From assembly GCF_050596425.1 (NCBI RefSeq), contig NZ_CP192292.1, positions 3,720,001 to 3,784,000 of the forward strand: a stretch of 64,000 bases of DNA. Direction: 5' to 3'. The stretch is from G963665925 sp050596425. GTDB taxonomy: Bacteria; Bacillota; Clostridia; Peptostreptococcales; Acidaminobacteraceae. Positions 61,942-64,000 of the stretch are shown here, in pieces; position 1 is the first letter of the stretch, and each line of letters starts with the position of its first letter. Both the position numbers and the translations under genes were made by a program. Below the pieces are notes generated by a model. That model did no database searches and was not told where the DNA came from. It saw nothing but the letters and a program-made list of their open reading frames with translations.

Positions 61942-63312
61942 CTAGCCCAAGAGCTTTTTAATAAGCTTTAACTTACCTTTGTAAGGTGGAAAGGCCACTT
62001 TTATATCTAGCTTGGTTGATTTCTTCAAAATGGATTTGGTGTGAGATAGGGTCAAAAATCCTGCTTTTCCATGATAATTGCCATGCCCTGATTGACCCAC
62101 CCCGCCGAATGGCAGATCATGGGGCACCACATGACTCAGGGTATCATTGATGCACCCTCCGCCAAAGGATAATGTATTCATGATTCTTTCTTCAACGGTG
62201 TCATCTTCTGTGAATAAGTAAAGCGCTAAGGGTTTGGGACGACTGCGCACCTCAGCTATGACTTCATTTAAATTATCATAAATCATAATAGGAAGAACTG
62301 GCCCAAATATCTCGTCTTCCATGACCTTATCCTCCCATGTCACAGGGTAAAGAATGGTCGGCTCAATGTATTTTTCATCAAAAGCGGTCTCACCACCAAA
62401 GACAACCTTGTTATAGTCTATTAAATCTGTCAACCTATTAAAATGTTTGTCACTGACTATGCGCCCATAATCAGAGCTGTTCTTGACATTGGTTCCATAA
62501 AAATCTTGGATAGATTTTTTTATCGCCTCAATAAGGTCATTGGCTTTTCTTTTGGATACATATATATAGTCAGGCGCTATACACGTTTGACCAGCATTCA
62601 TAAATTTTCCCCACACAATTCGTTTGGCTGCGATTTCAATATTTGCACTGTCCTCAACTATGGTTGGACTTTTTCCACCAAGCTCTAGAGTCACTGGTGT
62701 TAAATTTTTTGACGCTGCCTCCATAACAATTTTCCCAACAGGCACAGACCCTGTGAAGAAAATATGGTCAAATTTCATATGAATAAGAGCATTCGTCACT
62801 TTTCGATCTCCGCGTACAACTGCAATAACGCTTTCATCAAAGGTTTTTCCAATGAGTCTTTCCAACAAATCAGAAGTGTGCTCTGTGTACTCTGATGGTT
62901 TTAAAACCGCGGTGTTACCCGCTGCAAGCGCCGCAACCAGAGGTTCCATTAAAAGTTGGAAGGGATAGTTGAACGGGCCGATTATAAGAATACAACCATA
63001 AGGCTCATGCATGACCTTGCCCGAAGCCCCAAACTGGTGAAGGGGCAAACTTACCTTTTGGGGCTTCATCCACCCCTTAAGGTGTTTAACGGTTTTTTTT
63101 ATGCTATCGAGTAAAAACCCGACTTCTGTAGCATAGGCTTCAAACTCTGATTTACCCAAATCCATTTTCAGGGCCACTAATATTTCAGACTCGTTTTCAC
63201 GAATCATCGTTTCCAGTTTTAATAACTGTTCAATACGCCAGGATTCCATTTTTGTCACATTGGTGTGAAAATAATTTCTTTGATTTTCTAGCAGCTTTTT
63301 ATAAATGTCCAT
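61942..63312 (-). CDS. Aldehyde dehydrogenase (class 3-like)
   Basis: A 456-residue NAD(P)-dependent aldehyde dehydrogenase of the ALDH3/YwdH group. Catalytic Cys244 in MNAGQTCIAPDYI, general base Glu210 in VTLELGGKSP, Asn115 in IGPFNYPFQL, and the VVPHDLPFGGVGQSGHG end block. The basic C-terminus (KLDIKVAFPPYKGKLKLIKKLLG) may bind membranes, as in fatty-aldehyde enzymes. Substrate unknown. Monocistronic. Confidence 0.9.
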   Translation of the reverse strand: MDIYKKLLENQRNYFHTNVTKMESWRIEQLLKLETMIRENESEILVALKMDLGKSEFEAYATEVGFLLDSIKKTVKHLKGWMKPQKVSLPLHQFGASGKVMHEPYGCILIIGPFNYPFQLLMEPLVAALAAGNTAVLKPSEYTEHTSDLLERLIGKTFDESVIAVVRGDRKVTNALIHMKFDHIFFTGSVPVGKIVMEAASKNLTPVTLELGGKSPTIVEDSANIEIAAKRIVWGKFMNAGQTCIAPDYIYVSKRKANDLIEAIKKSIQDFYGTNVKNSSDYGRIVSDKHFNRLTDLIDYNKVVFGGETAFDEKYIEPTILYPVTWEDKVMEDEIFGPVLPIMIYDNLNEVIAEVRSRPKPLALYLFTEDDTVEERIMNTLSFGGGCINDTLSHVVPHDLPFGGVGQSGHGNYHGKAGFLTLSHTKSILKKSTKLDIKVAFPPYKGKLKLIKKLLG

Positions 63313-63449
63313 GCCTTGCCTCCTCTTTATTATGATGCCATCTTATGGTCTGAATAACGCCTATAAATCATTTTTTTGAAAAGTCACGGATTTAATTTTC
63401 CTATATGTACAGCTACCCTTTTTCATATTGGAATACCATGATCGGTATA

Positions 63450-63491
63450 ATAAAAATCCCGAAAACAATCATTATAGATCATTTTCGGGAT
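63450..63491 (-). terminator. Terminator of the GNAT gene
   Basis: ATCCCGAAAA/TTTTCGGGAT stem (63456-63465 with 63482-63491) around a 16-base loop, followed by TTTTTATT on the minus strand. Confidence 0.88.
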
Positions 63492-63511
63492 GGTTTTATC
63501 ATTAGGTTTTC

Positions 63512-63943
63512 TTAACGCGGGTCCACATAGGTGCATAAGAACTGATCTAAACCTGAGTCACTCATGTCCTTTACCTGGAATCCACACTTCTTTAAATATC
63601 TCATTTCCTTATAATCCGATTCCATGTACATCTCTGGGATACGTGTATAGTCGAGAACTGTTTCAATCATCTGAAAGCCCAGCCCTCTCCCTCTTGCCTC
63701 TTCTTTTACAGCAAGGTGGAGAAGTTCCAGTTTGTCAGAGTTGTACTGTTTAAGACCGATAATACCAACTGGAGCATCGTCCTCATAGCAAATATATAGA
63801 AGCCCCTGCTGTTTAGAATACATAGACTGTGCAGCACTTTTTATTTTCCCATCCGTTGGTCCAAACATTGTCAGTCCAAACAATGCCTTAATATCTTCAT
63901 TCTCATAAATGTCTTGATGGTTTTCTAGTTTTCTAAGATCCAT
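63512..63943 (-). CDS. GNAT-family N-acetyltransferase
   Basis: A 143-residue acetyltransferase: ICYEDDAPVGIIGLKQY, ELLHLAVKEEARGRGLGFQMIETVL (acetyl-CoA loop RGRGLG) and a C-terminal MRYLKKCGFQV. Substrate unknown. The frame has an ATG seven codons upstream, but GGAGG is five bases before this one. Confidence 0.85.
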   Translation of the reverse strand: MDLRKLENHQDIYENEDIKALFGLTMFGPTDGKIKSAAQSMYSKQQGLLYICYEDDAPVGIIGLKQYNSDKLELLHLAVKEEARGRGLGFQMIETVLDYTRIPEMYMESDYKEMRYLKKCGFQVKDMSDSGLDQFLCTYVDPR

Positions 63944-64000
63944 GTTTTCCTCCGTATGTTTCATATATTAATCCTGATTGTTCACGCAATTGACTCTCTC

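Noticed and set aside
1..64000. CRISPR array or rRNA genes
   Set aside because: No regularly spaced repeats with unique spacers and no rRNA sequence were found in the window.

Overview
The window looks like the chromosome of a low-GC, Gram-positive anaerobe of the Clostridia. The reasons are strong AGGAGG ribosome sites, TTG starts, lipobox lipoproteins, pyruvate formate-lyase with its activase, an anaerobic (early cobalt) cobalamin pathway, and a Tad pilus locus with no secretin gene. I cannot name the species. Most of the first 33 kb is read from the minus strand.

0-9.3 kb (minus): a stand-alone LytTR protein, then a galactose-type ABC importer (mglB, mglA, mglC). Upstream lies a sensor trio: an AraC-type response regulator, a YesM/LytS-type kinase and an anchored sugar-binding protein whose frame is broken in an A7 run. 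Two CcpA-type cre sites and a direct repeat lie before mglB. 9.8-13.3 kb: an NCS2 purine permease (plus), then a cysteine-rich MarR repressor, a COG0701/ArsP-like permease and a 51-residue cysteine-rich protein (minus). A shared 13-bp operator occurs at both promoters.

13.4-28.4 kb (minus) is visibly AT-richer and starts beside two tRNA genes. It holds a Tad/Flp locus: two unknown membrane-linked proteins, CpaB, TadZ, TadA, Flp pilin, two TadE/G-like pseudopilins, TadC and TadB. TadB runs directly into a large secreted M91-type metallopeptidase with a Lys/Ser-rich linker and a distinct C-terminal domain. Behind it lie a membrane-anchored partner gene, further partner pairs, a truncated second copy of the peptidase, two copies of a ~104-bp repeat and two genes broken by in-frame stops. 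This resembles a rearranging effector/partner cassette array attached to a Tad secretion system, and is the most novel part of the window.

28.4-33.2 kb (minus): tRNA-Arg, tRNA-Phe, hslO, a methyltransferase, a CPBP protease and an M20 amidohydrolase. 33.6-37.2 kb (plus): asd-dapA-dapB-dapH, the acetylase branch of lysine/diaminopimelate synthesis. The neighbouring M20 enzyme could supply the deacetylase step. 37.9-40.9 kb (plus): pflB-pflA. 40.9-44.3 kb (minus): a GGDEF sensor protein, hpt and a metallo-hydrolase.

44.5-52.6 kb (minus): a ten-gene cobalamin operon (cbiC, D, E, K, T, L, F, G, H, J) that makes the corrin ring from sirohydrochlorin to cobyrinate. It sits behind a clear promoter, a classical cobalamin riboswitch and a terminator. 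52.7-64 kb: a lipoprotein polysaccharide deacetylase, a DUF4364 regulator, a MoxR/DUF58/DUF4129 operon, a VOC protein, a POT peptide transporter, an XRE-cupin regulator, an aldehyde dehydrogenase and a GNAT acetyltransferase. Several intergenic hairpins and a dispersed 26-bp motif occur in the outer parts of the window.
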